Source: Sebastes aleutianus
Taxonomy: Eukaryota; Chordata; Actinopteri; Perciformes; Sebastidae
Length of the DNA: 64,000 bases
Reading direction: 5' to 3'
Assembly: GCA_916700875.1 (NCBI GenBank)
Contig: CAKAKS010000034.1
Location: 11,738,195-11,802,194 of the forward strand
The translations under genes and the position numbers were made by a program. A model generated the notes under the pieces. The model had not been told where the DNA came from, searched no databases, and saw nothing but the letters and a program-made list of their open reading frames with translations. Each line of letters opens with the position of its first letter. Within the stretch, counting starts at the first letter, position 1. Positions 44,748 to 59,194 of the stretch are shown one piece after another.

Positions 44748-46524
44748 ATCTTCACATCGGTGTCATCACATCAATCACATTGGTTGTTTAACTTTGGTAT
44801 ACATAGGGCTCCAAACATCAACATAACTTATTTAACATCACTTGTAACTATAAAGATTTGTTCCCTTTGTTTAAGGAGTCTATACTAAATTAAATGGCTT
44901 ATTTAGACAGATAGTTTTGCAGTACATAAAATAGTTACAGAACAGCATTTCTCTCTGGCATTATGTTGATTTTGACATGCAGGTTGACAATTGTTAGAAA
45001 ACTGCTGACTGTGCATGAAAGAGATTACCACACGGCGGCGGTGGCGGCGGTCTTGGTCCCAGCTCTCTGCCTGTGCAATGATTAGATAAGAAAACAGACC
45101 TTAATGGGGAAGGGTCTGGCTACTATAGGAAGATTTCCTATTGACCCCTGTGCTTTGTATCTGCTCTCTGCTCCCCTCTGCTGCAGCAATGTCCTCTCTC
45201 TCTTTCTTCTGCTGAATCTGGTTGGTCCTGAGGGGCTCTGGACGGTAGAGGTCACCCCCAGCAGAGCTGCGTAAAAATGTAGGAATCAGCAGTCCGTCCC
45301 TGCTGCAGTGGAGCCGGCCAATCCAACTAAATCCCACAATTTATCACACTGGCAAGTCGAGCAGCTGACTCTGACAACGGAACTACAAAATGGTTAGATT
45401 TTTATACATATTTATTAAGATGGATTGCTGATCTAGTTGTTACTTAGTGGGTTGAGGTTAAACTACCAAGGTAATTGATTTGCCCCTGGTTTTGCTATGA
45501 CAGTTGCGGTTGGGTAGGCAGGTAAATTGGATGAATTGTATTATTTTTGTCCTGTATATGGCATATTCTGCCCATAACATGTTGTCATTTCATTGACAAC
45601 AGAGAAACTCATGTATAGAATTTATTTGGTGGAGAGCTTTGCTAATAATACCCTATAAACACAGTTGCCTGCTTTTGGGAATGACTGCTTTTCACCTTCA
45701 ACAATTCCTCAATCTAAACAATCCCCCCCTCCCGCCACAGCATTTTGGTAAAGAGTGTTTTTTCCCCCAGTAAACACCATGTTTAATCAGTCACTGTAGA
45801 CAAACAGTACACAGCAGAGCTTCAAAAGGGAGCCTAGACAATACAGAGATCAAGAAATCTGGACTCACAAATAGATAGATGGAGAGCTGCTCTGTTGTGC
45901 TGCAGATTCACATCCATAAAATCACCCTCATTCACCTGCTCCTAATGCCACCGGCTTATTACCATAAAGCCATTCCATAAATTAATCCTTGAAGCAGATT
46001 GCACGACACTGTCATCACAACAGATTGAATTCAACATGCACTACCTCTGTGTCTGTCATTCATTTACCAAAACTGAGCTGAGGATCTGCGATCAATAATA
46101 ATTTATCAGCTTTTATATTTTGTCCACTCCTCTATCTCTTACTTTGTTGAATGAGGCTGTGTCCAGAGCAGTGTAGCTCCCTCTCAGCTGCTCTAAGAGC
46201 TCTCCTGAGATGATGATGAAAGGACTTGTCTAATGGGATTACACATCGCGATAAGTGCTCAGATCCTAGTGGTTCATCACACCTCCCTCCTGCCTTTCAA
46301 AGACTGGCATTGATCTGCTGTGCAGTAGCATATATCGGACATAGAGTTTTGGAGAGCTGTTTTATTGGCAGGGGGGTGTATTGATTGATTGTTATGTTTA
46401 CTTGTATCAGTGATTTCCATCCACCTGCAAAATTTGCTTGTGTCTTCACATCTTATTTTAAAGGAAAAAATCCACTCTTGTATGTTAGTTTTTAGTTTTT
46501 GAGAAATATTGTTGCCCAGGTTTT

Positions 46525-46778
46525 TAGGGCTGCCCCCTCTTAGTCGATTAGTCAACTAATCGGTCGTTTTGGTCTTAGCCGTTTTTTATGCTTTTTTCAT
46601 GCTGAATGATCTATTTCCAGTAAACTTATGTGCACATCTCTGGTAAACACAAGATTTAAAGTGGTGCTTTTGTGTGACTCTTTGTGGAGAGACTCAGTTT
46701 TACACATCTGTCGATTAAATCAACAAAATTGTATGAGTGTTAGTAGACTAAGAATTTCTTAAGCTGAGGACAGCCCTA
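46525..46778. mobile_element. hAT-type MITE with perfect 8-bp target duplication
   Basis: Ends TAGGGCTGCCCC and GGACAGCCCTA are inverted. Both sides carry the identical octamer CAGGTTTT (46517-46524 and 46779-46786), the hAT signature. 254 bp, non-coding. Confidence 0.9.
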
Positions 46779-46786
46779 CAGGTTTT

Positions 46787-48294
46787 GATTTTTGAACTAA
46801 TCCCCATTTGACCGGAGCAGCAGCAGGGCAGACTGAAATGATGATGTCATACATAAGATAAATCCTGGAGCTGCTCAATAAGCAGTGAATAATGGAGCAG
46901 CCAAGAGCACACATTATAGTGACTTCTTTAAAATACATTTTTTTTGATACTTAAATACTTTATCGCCATCAGTTTAGTACATAAATTATGTCATGGTTGG
47001 GTTCATGACCCCAAATTAATCATAATTTTACATTTTACATTTATATTTTAATAATTTAAATGGTAAAAATAAAATAGTTGTAATAAAATAGAGCAAAAAA
47101 AATGTAAGAAAGGAAACAAGTATATCTGAGAGAAGCCCAGTTAGCATTTACATTAATCCATCAAGATAGATATATGTGTACTTCTACACATACTGTACAT
47201 ATTTATGCACACATACTTAGTACCTACATATTCATACATGTACTGTATACATCCACCACAGCCATTTAACATGACTTTAATACTATATGTGATTTCTTTT
47301 CCCACGCATTTAATTTGTCTCTGCTGGTTTGTTCTCTATTAGTTCTTTCCATTTGTGTTTACTTAGGCTTCCCTTTTGCCTCCAAGTTCTTGTCATGAGT
47401 TTTCAAGCAGTTATTCTCAATGTTCTAAGTAAATATTCATCATTTTTTTGTCAATTATTTCAGGTGGCATTACACCTAATATAATTTATGAATACATTCA
47501 GGGTCTATAGAGATTATTATAGCTTCAACTACCCAGTAAAATAAAACTAATTCACAATTGATGTAATATTTCTAACAGCCCACAAAATCAGTCACTAATT
47601 AATTTGCAATAACCCTAGAAAGTGTCACCTGGTATCATCAATCCAAGCCATGATGCTCTGATTTAGTCACAGGAAAATTACAATGAAAACATATTTACAT
47701 ATTTTATCATATTCAGGGTGACTCTAAATTCACATCAAGTAAGAAATGTGTTGTTGCCATCAGAGTTGAGATTTGCTGCAGCAGATTCTGTCCTCTCCTC
47801 TTCCCTTGTTGTGTCTCTCACTTGCTGACAGACACTTTCCCTCCCACACATCTCTTCCAGTGGCACCAGCTGGCACGGGAAGATACCTGGCACGCTATTG
47901 GTCCTGGTGCCTCTGTGAGAGGGAAGAGCTATTCCTTTTGATTGGACAGCAGGTGGCAGTGCCTGCAGACCAGGAAGCTGTCTTGTCTGCAGAAGTAAAA
48001 GGCTCAGGCATACTGTATGTGATTGCTCGTGTACACGTACAGTATGCACTTACCTCATCATCGGGGGAGGAGCTTGTCTGAGTGTGAGGATTGCAGCCTG
48101 CTGCTGCAACAGGGATGACTTGAAAACAGAAACACAGCATACAGCATGGACACGATTCAGCCTTGATAGCCTGCAGTCAGTGTGAAAACACCAAACTACT
48201 GCAGCTCAATCTGAGTCCTGATCGCAGTATGAGAGCCTTGCCAGGGTGACGCACAGGAGTCGGGACGTGACTTTAGTGACCTCAGGACCGCAGC
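46787..48294. other. SYNE1 upstream region and leader of exon 1a
   Basis: AT-rich unique sequence to about 47750, then mixed composition with CTG-rich patches up to the exon 1a ATG. An upstream ATG (CAGCATGGAC near 48144) could begin a short upstream frame. No promoter motif is certain. Confidence 0.4.
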
Positions 48295-51200
48295 ATGGCA
48301 TCACCCAGGCACTACGGACACTCTCCTCGGGATATTGCCAACGTGATGCAGAAACTGCAAGGTAGGTGCAAAATGCTTACTCACTCACACTGCTCCACCT
48401 CGGTTTGCAGTGTTTTTAGAGGTGACCTAGTGCTTGGCATGACACAGCAAAACAGTATGAGCTAGAGACACTGTACAGAATGTCATACATGCATCTTATC
48501 CTTTCTGCTCATGACCCTGTACATCTTATCTGTGGAGTGTTGGAATTCAAGTTCATATGGCTTATAAATGTGTGGTATGGGAAGGACATTACGGAATTGG
48601 ATATGCAATATCGCAGCATGCAGTAATCAAGTACATTGGACATTTTTAGGTCATAATTAGTTATGTTTTGTCTAACATTCAGTTGCTATCAGTGCTTTAG
48701 TTGGCTTTAGTTTCTGTGGAGTTTTTCCTCATGCATTATGCAGATTTAATGCCATAAATATTATTATTTTTTGTGGGAAAAGGAACAACCAGATCACCAC
48801 AGTGTGAGAGATTGTAATAGAGCATTGTTCTTGTATGTATTTACTCTCAGGGTTTATGGGTGCACATGCTTGCACGTGCACCGATACAGTGCAGTATGTG
48901 CATGTATGTGTTCCTGTATGTGGATGGACTGGGAGGCAGACAATAGGAAAGCTAATCCCCAGAGAAGCTGACCGGATGAAGTCAGTTCCCTGTTGTGGAC
49001 AGTCGTACCCTCAGCCTACTGTACATATAGCTTACAATAACACTGGCATGAATAACAGCCTTATGTTTATTCTTTTTAACCTTCGGCACATTAAAATGAG
49101 CAATTCTGTCTTTCTTATCTTATCTCTCACCTCTGCTCTAACTTCTCTTTTATTTGTACACTGTATTTGCAGCAGATATCAACATTTATTTAATCTTATT
49201 CCTCTTCCTAGAAGTCAAATAAACGTGGGTGTTTCTTTTTTTTTTTTTACTATAACTGTCTTATAAGACTCCACTGTAAAACAGTGCATCTCTGTGTGGC
49301 AAAGTCACGCATCCCCTCGCTGACAGCATCAGATTGATGACACTCGCAAAGTAGCAGGAAAGTCAGGTGACACCAGAGCTGAGATCCAATATGGCTGCTC
49401 CCTGTGTGGCTTCTGAGGTGGCAGTTTCTGTGAAAGCTGAGAACAGCATCACCGGCAGCCACGTGGCTCCCTCTGCATCACAGTGTGCAGGTGTGGGTGC
49501 ACACTTTGAATCCCGATTGATCTAATTTTAGAAGCTTCCCCTTTAAGATGTCTCTCTGGTGCAAGGACAGACTGATGCATTAATACATATTTAGAGAGAA
49601 ACAGACAGTTTATCACATTGCAGCAGTGTACAATTATTCCATTATATATGCATGAGGATACAATTCACTACTCAAAAAAAAAAAAAAATGAATCATACCT
49701 GTTTTGGAAAGCTGCAAAATATTTTATCTACACTAAAAAAAAGGCGTCTCCAGATATCTTTGCAAACTAACAAGGTATAACTATAGAGAATATGTAGAAA
49801 CCACCGCTTGTAGCTACATTCAGGACTCTCATTTAACACTACAAGGCGCTAAATGACATGAGCTGTAAATAATGCAGCTTTGTCCCAAGTGTGGCTTGTT
49901 ACAAAAATACTCTTCTGACTGGCTCCTGTGGTTGGGGGTGTGTCTACATTATCTAATTACACCAAACAGACCCTTTACCAACAGTTGCTTTATTGTTGAT
50001 GTCTCGTGGGGTGCAAGCTTTTTAGATAAGCCGGGTCTTGTTGCCGTGGTTATCCTTACAGAAGGATGGACTGAGAGTTTGTGGGAGCAATACTGTCTTA
50101 ACGTTTGCCCACAGAGACACACAGACCGTGTTAATGGCTACTGAATTACATGCGTCTTCCGAGCCTTGAGTAGAGTTGTACTATAGTTGTCTGACATGCT
50201 GTCTGTGGTGTGAATGGATTTGCTTGGACATCAGCTACATTCCTTTTTGCACAAATCACTCTTTATGCTATATATGTTTTCCTCTGAGTACACGATCACA
50301 TTAGCTTATTTACAAAGGGGCACGTGAAATCTAATTTGACGCGATATTTTATTTGATGTGTTCTGGTTGGCATCCATCTCCTGGGAGACGAGAGCTGAAC
50401 CTGTGATGATATCATCAAGACGTTTCGTAAGAATCAAAGAGGAGCACTTATGTTTTTATTAGTCTGAACATAAAACAGCTCATAGCATAAAGAGAACATA
50501 ACATAAGCATGCGTTCCTCGTCTTTGGTATCATGCAGTGTTTTATATAGGTAGTCGTCACGAGCTTGGTCCCAAATGACATCTCTAAATGAAATCAATGT
50601 CGCCTTTGTTCAGAGTGGCTTGCATTTCATTTCCTCAAGGTTGCAGTAATCGTGTCTCTCCAGCTGGATAAGTGTTCAGAAATTTGCTATATTGATGTGT
50701 TATGTTCACACGTTATTGGGGAAAACTTGAATCTCATTTCTTGCCACCGGAGAGTTAAATATAGGTAATCTAATACCATTTGTATGTCTTTTAAAGCTTG
50801 ATTTGATTAACATATTTTATTCCAACTCTCAAGAGAGAACAATGTTTTCAAATTAAGCCACGTTCCACATATCACCAGATACCATGAAATGAACTATACT
50901 CCCTTCAGGCTCCATTTGGAAGCCGCTAGTAACCACTCAACATCAAAACAATCAAAACTTTTGTCCCAGTTTTGGGTCTGTGTTTTTCTTCTTTCAACCG
51001 TCTCTTTTGGTGTACCTCCCTGTCGCAGTGAAAAAAACAGCAATTAGTGACACCATATGGCAGAGAACGGCGAGTCCTCTTTGAACACCTCCCAGCCTGA
51101 ACTCCTCCATATGCTGTGGAATTTGCCTGTTTGTTGTCTCTCCTTAATGAGAAAAGCGATGCACCGTTTTTCCTATTTCAATTTCTCACCTGTTTTCTCC

Positions 51201-54200
51201 GTCGTGGGCGGCAGAGGCATGCATTCCCGCCTACGCCTCTGGGTTTTACCGTCTGCTAGCCTATCAAGTGGGCAAGTTTGCAAAGTCTCATTGTGTTTGG
51301 GAGCACCTGGTTGAGTTGTCTGTGCGTGGGCTGTGTGTAATCCTGTACTGGCAATTTGCTTGTGATCAGATAATACAGATGGAGATTGCCCCAGATGGAG
51401 TTTCTCAGTCAGTTCAGGCTTTGCTTGTTGTGTTATGCTTTTAAGGAAATTTATGCAGCATGGTCCAATTTTTATAAGCGCCTATTGTCATTTTAGTCAG
51501 GGAGGATGCTGAGCAGGAGGAAAGGTGAAGGGTAAAGGGCAAAGGCAGCAGAGGTCAGCAGCGTATTAGATGGATGAAAAAGGGATGAGAGAGGCAGCGG
51601 GAAAAAAGCAAGAAAATGAGACTGGACAAGCCGGGAGGAGAGAGAGACCGAGAGCCCACACACCCGTTTTTAAGCTCCTGATTGCTGGTGGGACTGGCAC
51701 AGATCCTCAGGTTGGCACAGGGCCAGGGTGACATCCTGTTGCCAGGGGCGACATTATGGTGCGGCCGCAGCCAAGGAAGGACCAAGCAGACGGTCACCTT
51801 GAGCCATGCCAGCCTCCTGTTTAGTTCTGACACCGCCATTTATCGTCTGCGGCTCTGGATACCACCGCTTCACACACATAATGTGCCCACGCTCGCACAC
51901 AGACACCGAAACAAACACTGGGTGTTAAAAATAGCTGTGATGCATCTTCGCCCCCCGCCACCCCCCCCTATCATACCACTGGGAGTCAGCAGTTTAGGCT
52001 GAGTGGTTAAACAGACACAGAACGAGTCTTCAAGGCCGTCAGACCATTAACATGAAGCCATTACTCTGTTGTAGCCTCAGAACTGTGGCAGTAGGGCCAG
52101 TGTGGGATAGATGAGTTGTTGTTTATTCTGCTGCTTCTTCTTCTTCTTCTTGTCTTTCCAGATTGTGTTTATGACTTGTTGCCATAGCGGCAGTCGCATG
52201 ACAGCCAGCACAGCCTTTTTTCACCCTGTGGGCTTATTGGCCATGTCTTGTTCAGCTTCTGCTTCTTTAACAGGACATTATGTTTGATAGATGTTATGTG
52301 TGTGTGTGTGTGTCTGTATACTATTTAGTGTGTTAAATCCATGCTAGTTTCTCGGTGACAGCTTCTATTGCAGATCAGATTATAATCTATTTTAACCTGA
52401 CACTCCGTAAGGGTTTGAGTGACATATCACAAGATTAGGTCACTGGGGGTTCCACCCATACAATATGGAGGGTGGGCCCGCCTTCATCTACTCTAAACCC
52501 TCTTTCAAAGATCACACCTTCATGAAGGTCAACGTGTATTTCAACATTACCTCAGTGAAGCATTGATTCTTTTTTTTCTTTTAAGTAATTACACCTCCTT
52601 TTGGCATTTCTGTCTCAGCATTTCTGCCAAGTTGGATGTCTGTTGATTAAGCTGAACTTCACAAGGCGGATTGACTAAAATGTTACGCAACGCAAACAGC
52701 ATTTAATGAAACAGACAGTACTAAGACTCTCTACAGATGTAATGAAAGGAATATTCACAGGATTTACAGGCACAGCAAGTTACTGTTAACTAGAAGTGGG
52801 AATGACCAGAGACCCCACGATACGATATTATCACAATACTTATGTCGAAATACGATCTTGTTGAGATTTTAAACATTTTGCAATATGCTGAGTATAAGAT
52901 ATATTGCAATATATTGAGATTTATTACCTTTTTTCAACTGTAAATTATGCAGTTTGTCAACATCTGTTTTATCTAATAAGATACAGTTTTCACTCTGTTC
53001 ATCTCAGAGTTTTCATTCACATATCTTGAGGTGAGAGGTCAAGGCCATGTCAGTTTTTCCTCGCCAAAATTAAGCGTAACGTTGGAGAATTATTTGTCGT
53101 TCTTCCCGACAAGCTAGTGTGACATGGTTGGTACCAATCGATTCTTTAGGTTTTCTAGTTTCATATGTTCTTCACTCTAGCTTTAAGACTGAGACCGCTA
53201 CAACCTCTGAAAAACAAAATAGGGGCCATCGGATTGTTAAGAGGTTAGGGCAGCTCGGTTGGTTCTGGGTTGTTCACTTAAATCCAATGTGAATCGTAAT
53301 CATGAGGGCCTCTCCTGGCTTACCGTTGAGAATATGTCATCATTACACACTTGCAATGTTCAAGTCAGGCATTAATAGCGATATTCCTGTTTTTTTTGTT
53401 GAATCAATTTGTTTATAGTAATACTGTACATGACCATAACACCAGAGGGTCCAGAAATGGTCAGCTTGTACTGCCTCGTCCTAGAACTAATGCGTTACTA
53501 CGATCTTTTATTTATAGATCAATTTCTCTCTGGAATAGTTTGCCTCAAAGTTTCTGCTGCATTGTTAGTAAATCAGCGCTCAAAAAGAAACTCAAATTTT
53601 TATCTTAGACTGTAATTCATTTGCTACGCTGGTGTTTGTATGTTTGTTTAGTTTGGTATGCTATCTCAGGTGTCACATCTCTAAGTTTGATCTATAACTA
53701 GTTATTTCTAAGATTTTTAATTCTTGTATTTGTGTTTTGTATGGTATTTTAATGTGTTTTTATGTGCTAAATGTGGACCCCAGGACGATTAGCTGCTTGC
53801 TATGGCACCAACTAATGAGGATCCTTAATCAAATCAAGTCAAATAGTTTAATAAAAAGCCGATACTAACCACACAAAATCTCGCGATACCATACTGTATC
53901 GTTTTTTTTTTTTTCCCCCACCCCTTTGTTAACCCAGTATGGACCATTACATTTAATGTGGACCAAAGTTACAGCTTTAAGCCTCACTGATTCCACAATG
54001 ATACAGTTCCTGCAGCATTTCTATAGCATCTCTGATTCTGTCAGATTGAGGCATCAGATAGTTTTGATGGACGTTCAGGACAATGTCCTCACAGATAAAA
54101 CCCTGACACCTCAGCTTGTGACCCCAAGACACATTCAGCTTCTGTCTGTAATACTTTGAGTCTCGTGCTCGCTCTTATCTTTCACCCACAGACACCTCTG

Positions 54201-57200
54201 TCCCTTTTTTTCACCTGCCACAATGTGATTGGATAGTGGAAAATTCTGCCTTTGGCGGTCCATTTAGCACTCGAAGGTTTTTAAATAGAGGTCAGATTGT
54301 GATGCCCTGACCTCAGAGGGGTCGGCTGGCCAGCTAATGTGATGATTTCACAGCATACCTGAGTTAGTAGTAAAATAAGTCATTCCCAGCTTTTATTTTA
54401 ATCTGCTCGGCGCACCAGATGGGTTTGGGTTTATCACAGCAGTGGATATTTTCAAATAATCTGTCTCTCACAGAAGAGAGCATTAACATTCAAATACAAT
54501 ACATCTCAGCTAGCCTGACCATTTCATTCTCATTTTATTATCCTGTTTTTAAAATCCAACTTATGCTGTACATACAGTATCTCTACAAAATCAGGCACTT
54601 CCTCAGCTCTTTACTTGTGTTGGGTCATTGTTTGCTCCTACTGGATTCAATTGCCACGTTCCCGTGTTCCTGGAGGGATGGGGTCCGTGATCCCTTTTCA
54701 TGTACCTTCAGTGGGGAACAAAGCAATGGAGGTGCTGTATCTATGAAATATTATTTCCTGTTGTGCTGCATGCTGACATCTGTCCCCTCGAGCCTCTTTC
54801 TCTCTCTAAGGCTTCCCGCTGCAGACACAAAACACAACCTGCCACCTGACACAACAAACCCTGTTTTCCTGCTTTTAATAATTCAAGAATGTTCAGTGAG
54901 GAAAAAGTGAGCATTCAGGCGATGTTTAGGGAATTTGAAGGAAATGAATAATGCCTCAACAGAATGGTATTACTTACTGGACAGGTGGTTGTTGTCAGAG
55001 TAAAAACAAAAGGAATACATCTGCTGGTTGCAAAAATAAATGGTTGAGATTCACTTTCAGTAAGACAGAAAACGTCCCCAGCTGGATAAGAATAAATACA
55101 CTCAAGTGGTTGTGTGCCACAGGATTTTGTAGATGATTCTGGCTCTGTTCCAGTCGGTGTTTTTATTTCACAGCAAAGACGGGACTTATAACTGAATTTA
55201 CTGCTCTGGCCACAGTGATTTATTTAGTGTGCTGACGCCAGTCCTTTCACTTTGCTCGTCCCTGTAATGTGTGGCGGGCCACTGAACCTGGATAAAGAGC
55301 TTAGACTGTCTGACCCACTCCTGCACTCAAAGCATCACACAGGCAAACACACACATACACACAAAATCATCACACACACATTCATAGAGAGAGCAGCAGA
55401 GAAACATCAAGCTGGAAATATTTTTTTTTCAAAGCCAAATTGAGTCTTTCTAATGCTCTTAGTGCCACTGAGTGGCGTTTTGATATGACCCCTGGTGCCT
55501 CCCGTGGAATAGATGCTTTGTATCGGCCGCATGTTCATTCTGTTTGTGTGTGGTGTTAAAATGTGGTTTTGTTCAGCTGATTGTATTTACCTGATAAAAG
55601 AAGCCCCTGAAAAATAGGAAGAAAAATTGCAGCTCAAATTCAATAAGGCACAATGTGAAACTGTTTTGCCACAGGATTTGATTTTCTGCAGCATCCCTCT
55701 CAGAAATGATTCAAATTGATAATTGAAATTACTATGTTTTTTTTAGAGCGGCAACGATTAATTGATTTGTTGTTAACTATTAAATTAATTGCCAACTATT
55801 TCTATAATTGATTAATCAGTTTGAGTAGTTTTTTAAGAAAAAAAAAAGTCTAAAGTCTCTGATTCCAGCTTCTAAAATGTGAATGTTTTCTGGTTTCTTT
55901 ACTCCTCTATGACAGTAAACTGAATATCTTAAAGTTGTGGACAAAACAAGACATTTGAGGACGTAATCTTGGGCTTTGGGATACAGTGATCGACAATTTT
56001 CACCATTTTCTGACATTTTATAGACCAAAAACAACTAATCGATTAATTGAGAAAATAATCTACTGATTAATTGACAATGAAAATAATCATTGGTTGTTGC
56101 CCTATATATTTAAACCCTAGGTGATATTAGTTTTTCAAATTTATTTGTTCAAACTTTATGTTATATTTTTGTATTTTATTAAATTTTTACTACAAAATGT
56201 TCTATTTGTTTCTTTTTACATTATAAATACCTTTACGTTTTTCACTTTAATTCGTTGGCATGCTCATCTGTTTCATTGCTTTGTGTGTGTCAGTACTGCA
56301 GGTGCTGAAATTACTGTATCAGTGGCCTGGCTTTAATGAACACTGGGATATTTGGACATTTTTGTTACCGACAAAGTGCCTTCTCTGCACATCTGGTGCT
56401 GAAAAGGGAGTGATGGTGCTTGAAAGAGGAAAGGGGTTGTTTTGATAATCACTCTGACTTGTTCCCCCCTTCTTACTCTCTTTAATGTGGTGTCATTATT
56501 ACTGAAATGTAATTAGCTATGCTAATGGCTTGGCATTTGGACTTCCGTCTCAGCAGCACTTATGTTGGGACTGGTAAAAATGTGCTGTAGATGAAGTGGG
56601 ATGGCGAATGGAGAGGCTGAATGGGCACGTGAGGGTTGAGTGGACGCGCTGAGGGTGTGATTGAGGGTGTTATTGAGTGTTAGGGTGAAAGTACTCCGGC
56701 GGAAGTGCAGAGAAGGTTTTTTTTTTTTTAAATTAGGAATTGTTGGGGTGAAAGAGAAGAGCTGGAATCAGGAAGTGGATAAAGAAGCTTTTGGGAGGAG
56801 TAGAGGGGCGCCAAAACCTGTTAAATCACTTTGTGTGTGTGTGTGTGGATTACGAATGTGTGTGTGCATGTGTTGGGTGTGCGCTTGTGAATGTGTTTGT
56901 ATGGAGCAATTACAGGCTACCTCTCTTGCACACAACAAAGCCATCCATTTAGTGCATGATAGCTTTAACAGGCATGTTCCATTAATGTTATACTGCAGAA
57001 GAAAATGCATTATCGCCAGAGAAATCTAACAGGCGTCTCCTGTGTAACAGCATGGTATCAACACTGCCTTTGTGACTCTCACTAGAGCTACTCATGCTTT
57101 CATGTGCTTTTCTTTTCATTTAAATGTCCACCCACTTGAATAATATTAAGATAATATAATTGAATTAATGCAGTACTAAATTAATACTTGACAGCAGAGT

Positions 57201-57927
57201 GTGCAACCTTGTACAGTACGTGTGGAGTGCCCGTCCATTTCTGACCGACCGCAATCGCGGCGGGTGAGTTGTGGAGTCATTAATAGATTAAGAGAGATCA
57301 GAGATGCTCAAGTGCAGAGCGAGGTCATCCGGGAGGCTGCATTTCAAAAGCCGAGCTTATGCTGAGCGTGTTAATTTTTCCTGTGTTGTCCTCTCTTTGT
57401 ACTGTACTTCCAGACACTTACAAAGAGAACTTCACATACTTAAACCTTCACTTGTCCACTAGGTGGCGCTGTGTCTCTATACACTCCTCATAAGGCTAAG
57501 TAAGAAGTCTTGGCTGCTCAGATAGAAAACCCAAATATCCTTGGGGTGAATAGATTACGATATGAGCAGAAGCAGCGTTATTCCGCCCTCCAGGAGGCCG
57601 TTTGTTTTTCCTTTAATGGCTGAAAAGAGACTGTTCCTGCTCTCCTCAGGAAGCCTCGCACCCCGCAGACGTACCTGTGTGAGCGCTGGGCGCTGACCCA
57701 CGTCCAATATCCACAACCTCAGAGAGGGATCTGGTATTTTGTAGGGCTGCCAGGGGCGCCATTAGGGATCCAGACCAGCTGAGGTTCAGTCTGTTTTAAC
57801 CCTCCAACCAACCAACCCCCCCCTCACTCCTCTCTCTCCTGAGGTCTGCAGCCTAAAGGAGTCTGTTGGTTTATTCTTGCACATACAGTAGACGAGAAAA
57901 TGATTCTGTCTCCATTCAGCTTATTTT

Positions 57928-58003
<76 letters not shown>

Positions 58004-59161
58004 CACCTGCTCGCCCTGCATTTCATTCCACTCCCATGGTGAAACCTAATAAGTCCCATGAATCCTCCCCGTCTTGTTTTGATTTTGTCCCGGGGTTGTT
58101 TTTCTAAACAGTTTAGCTCCCCAGGGACGTTCAGCGCTCTCACTTTCTTCCGTACGGCTGCTATCTGGAAGAATTCTACTAAAACATACCAACAAAAAAA
58201 CAGAAATGTTGTGTTTTAATAGACTATTTGGAATCCCAGCATGTCTATAATTGGTCATTATTTTCTATTGCTTCCTTCTAAATTTACTGTATTAAACTAG
58301 ATTCACTGCCAGGCTAAAAGGATTCTCATTGACACGTTCAGCACCTTGGATAGTTCCTTCACACTTCTGAATTGAAGTGTAGCTCTCCAGGAATTATTTA
58401 TCAGACACCGAAAACACCTTTCACCTGGCAGAAAGATTGTTATAAATAGAAATAAATTGCACACGGGCTCATCAGTCAATATAGTCTGTTTCATTATTTA
58501 CATCATTGATATTGTGTGGGCTGCACAAATAGTACGTAAAGAACAATAGATTTTTGTCTATTTGTCTGGTTGTAGTTTGGGTCTTGCAGTAATATTATTG
58601 AGTATAGACTGTGAGTGTTTGCGTTGTTGGATTCTGCTTGCCACTGGTGTAATATTCAGTTTTTATATTCTGGAGTGTGCAAGTAAAGGCAATGTATATG
58701 TAAATACAAAAAACAGGACTGCATGAATTTTTCTTTGAACTCTTACTCTCAGTTTATCTATAATACCTGTGCGCACATACACACACACTAAGGCACATAC
58801 ACAGTAATCATACTGTATATGCAGACACTGGTTTGAAAGACAGGTCCGTGGAATCGGCTCATGATGGCACCGTGGCGGCCAGTTTCAGGGCTGTTAAAGG
58901 GAGGAGTGTCAGCAGCGTGATTATCAGCAGACAGATAGCGGATGACAGCTGCCATTGGTTATTGATGACTTTCATAATTAAAATCCCTTATGGGGGGAAC
59001 CCAAAGAACAAAAGGGAAAATCACACAAATGATGAATGGTCCTTTCATCTTTAAGGCTGATATAAGACCCACCAGGCCATTCTGCCCGAATATTGCTTTT
59101 CTGAAAACTCTCTGAATATGGTTTCAAAGAAGAGCCCAGTGTTTTTAATATTGCCAGAGCT

Positions 59162-59194
<33 letters not shown>

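Noticed and set aside
49675..49690. Poly(A) run as the tail of a processed pseudogene
   Set aside because: The sequence on either side has no gene similarity and no flanking duplication was seen.
53351..53608. 85-codon open frame as a gene
   Set aside because: Its sequence is the standard C-terminal tail of a LINE reverse transcriptase in a 5'-truncated copy.
54419..54910. 163-codon open frame in SYNE1 intron 1
   Set aside because: Hydrophobic, low-complexity reading with no family resemblance and no splice context. Expected by chance in AT-rich sequence of this length.
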